Source of the DNA: Triops longicaudatus
Lineage: Eukaryota > Arthropoda > Branchiopoda > Notostraca > Triopsidae
Assembly (NCBI GenBank): GCA_022885665.1
Contig: JAGQDJ010000198.1
Coordinates: 26,841 to 90,840 of the forward strand
Direction of reading: 5' to 3'
DNA length: 64,000 bases
Shown here piece by piece: positions 62,801-64,000 of this stretch; position 1 is the first letter of the stretch, and each line of letters begins with the position of its first letter. Position numbers and translations under genes: made by a program. The notes below the pieces were generated by a model. That model had not been told where the DNA came from, ran no database searches, and was given only the letters and a program-made list of their open reading frames with translations.

Positions 62801-63985
62801 TCTTGGATTGTATTTAATAAGCGGTTTGTGTCACTAGCGCTGTATGGAAGATGACGTGTCGTTAATGGTGTACTTAACACCAGCGTTGTTTCAAAATTTC
62901 CCAACGGTTTGCAGAGGAACCCGGCGCTAATCCATACTTTGGTATTTGGCATCGACGCCAGCCAATTGCACCAGTTTATGTGCCTCGTAGCTCAAGGAAG
63001 TTTGGTGCTAGTGGGAACGGAACCTGCACCTTTTCTGAAATTAATTGGTAAATTCCATTATAGAAGCTTTTAATGTAAACTTTCCATCTATTTTTTTATA
63101 TTTTGTGTTAAAAATAACATAATTACCTATTTTCTTGTAGAGGAAAGCTTGAACTGGGAAACGTGGGAGCAGTTATGCCTGTGGCATTTATTGCGGAGTC
63201 ACGGTTGTTCGTTACCTGCGAGCATGTTCATTCCTGTATTGAGCATACTGGAGTCCCCTCAGCATACAGAGGCTTTATCGGCCTTACTTATCAAGTTTTC
63301 TCATGAAAAGTAAAATGATAAATGACTGGAGAGAATTGGCGCGTGATTAGCGTAACTAATTAATTTCTGTCTTTTTCTCGGAATTTTCTCCACAAAAAAA
63401 AGGCCAACCAGCGATTTGGTGCAAGTATTACTGGCACGTGAACTCAAGTCCCATGACTTATTAACGTCTTCGTTACTGAGTTACTGGTCACGTGACAGTA
63501 CCTATTCGACCGCCTTAGCTCAGGCGTTAGTGTCCCAATTGAACATTTCGGTGGCCAATGCCTTGCCTATTCAAACCTCGCCGACCAAGCGCAAAAGAGG
63601 GACTGCCAATTCGAACCAGAAAAACGCGACCAGTAACATCACGCCGGGTCCGGGGGTGGACGTGTTGGGCGAACGGATGCTGGGTCACTTAGATGCCTTA
63701 AGACTCTGTGTCAGTAGTCATCCGAAATCCATTTTTAATCAAGACTCGGTTCAAACGGCGCTCCAGCAAATGCAAGCCGTGTGTACAGACGTGCAAAAAA
63801 AGAAATTTAGCGACTTGTTTGCGTTAGCCGAGACGGAAGAGGCTAGTGAAGTGGGTGGAGGTGGGAGTGTCACGAACAGTCGATCAACAAAAAATTCCAC
63901 CCGAGGACGAAAAGGGGGCCGGGGAACAGGAAGAGGAAAAGCGGTCGTGAAACATGACTCCGAGTCATCCGAAGAAAGCAGCGAA
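59823..63985 (+). CDS. INTS3: Integrator complex subunit 3, 5'-incomplete and frameshifted
   Basis: Ten exons: 59823-60075, 60171-60295, 60547-60626, 60696-61011, 62008-62296, 62378-62542, 62615-62705, 62838-63047, 63141-63309, 63403-63985. The first codons (VLQLMQVRTSRRFL) match human INTS3 about a third of the way in. Strong blocks are TSQVRFGYQKRYQDWFTRQY, RWAVIGWLLTTCTS, NAKLALFYDWFF, EPAILVMYHSMRPHPAITAT and KFSDLFALAE. The C-terminus is basic and Ser/Glu-rich and may continue past the GTAAGA at 63986. INTS3 is an armadillo-like scaffold of Integrator (snRNA 3' processing, transcription attenuation) and of the SOSS ssDNA-binding complex. In exon 62838-63047 the conserved frame is lost after FPTVCRG and regained one base out of phase at about 62907-62920. 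All other junctions are in phase. No N-terminal exons fit upstream. It could be a true gene with local sequence errors, or a truncated copy. Confidence 0.9.
61012..62007. other. INTS3 intron of about 1 kb
   Basis: The longest intron of this locus, with a GTAAAC donor and a CTTTTAG acceptor; the phase is preserved across it (Gly split as G|CA gives Ala). It carries the inverted TIR-like sequences listed separately. No other coding exon was found in it. Confidence 0.75.
61127..61368. mobile_element. MITE-like pogo/Tc1-type remnant in INTS3 intron
   Basis: ACGGTAAACCTCTTTATAGCG at the left is roughly complementary to GGAGGTTCGTTATAGCGAGAT at the right (61346-61368), giving imperfect inverted ends about 240 bases apart. 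Internal TATAACGAACC repeats the theme at about 61225, and CTGTATAGCGAAAC follows at about 61460. The words resemble the CCTCGTTATAACGAAC ends of pogo/Tigger-like transposons. There is no transposase, so a non-autonomous element is inferred. Confidence 0.5.
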
Positions 63986-64000
63986 GTAAGAACTGGTTTG

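Noticed and set aside
62907..62914. Eight-base GT...AG 'intron' that restores the INTS3 frame
   Set aside because: Far below the minimum length for spliceosomal splicing. A one-base sequence difference is simpler and gives better residue spacing against the human protein.

Overview
The window is nuclear DNA of an animal, most likely an arthropod. Genes are split by many short GT-AG introns, non-coding DNA is very AT-rich, and exons are visibly more GC-rich. The arthropod call rests on a diuretic-hormone-44/CRF-like class B receptor, an insect/crustacean-type CHK (EcKinase) small-molecule kinase, and a cytochrome c close to arthropod sequences. I cannot resolve insect, crustacean or chelicerate from sequence alone. 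Family identities were made by reading translated exons against remembered family sequences. Splice phases were checked exon by exon and agree except where stated.

Layout. Bases 1-138 hold an unidentified C-terminal coding fragment on the + strand. About 6.8 kb of AT-rich sequence follows in which I find no convincing exon. Bases 6968-21808 (+) carry nine exons of a DH44/CRF-type receptor, from the end of the ectodomain through TM7 and the C-tail, with long introns holding low-complexity repeats, a perfect 20-bp hairpin and pogo/Tc1-like repeat remnants. From about 25 kb the window becomes gene-dense: AGTRAP homolog (-), chondroitin polymerizing factor CHPF (+), complex I 75-kDa subunit NDUFS1 (-), elongation factor eEF1B beta (+), a CHK-kinase-like gene (+), CNOT9 (+), RNA polymerase I second-largest subunit POLR1B (+), cytochrome c (-), the nucleoporin ELYS/AHCTF1 (+) and Integrator subunit INTS3 (+, 5'-incomplete, reaching almost to the window end).

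The dense block is mostly housekeeping: mitochondrial respiration (NDUFS1, cytochrome c), translation and rRNA synthesis (eEF1B, POLR1B), RNA processing and decay (INTS3, CNOT9), and the nuclear pore (ELYS). No operon logic applies. Two head-to-head pairs, NDUFS1/eEF1B and cytochrome c/ELYS, share short divergent promoter regions. AGTRAP and CHPF are also divergent, with about 0.9 kb between them.

I found no clearly new biological system. The oddities most worth checking are the INTS3 locus (first third missing with no room for it, plus a one-base frameshift), a His-to-Ala replacement in the near-universal SRHGQKG motif of POLR1B, a receptor whose hormone-binding ectodomain exons cannot be found, and dispersed terminal-inverted-repeat-like sequences shared between introns.
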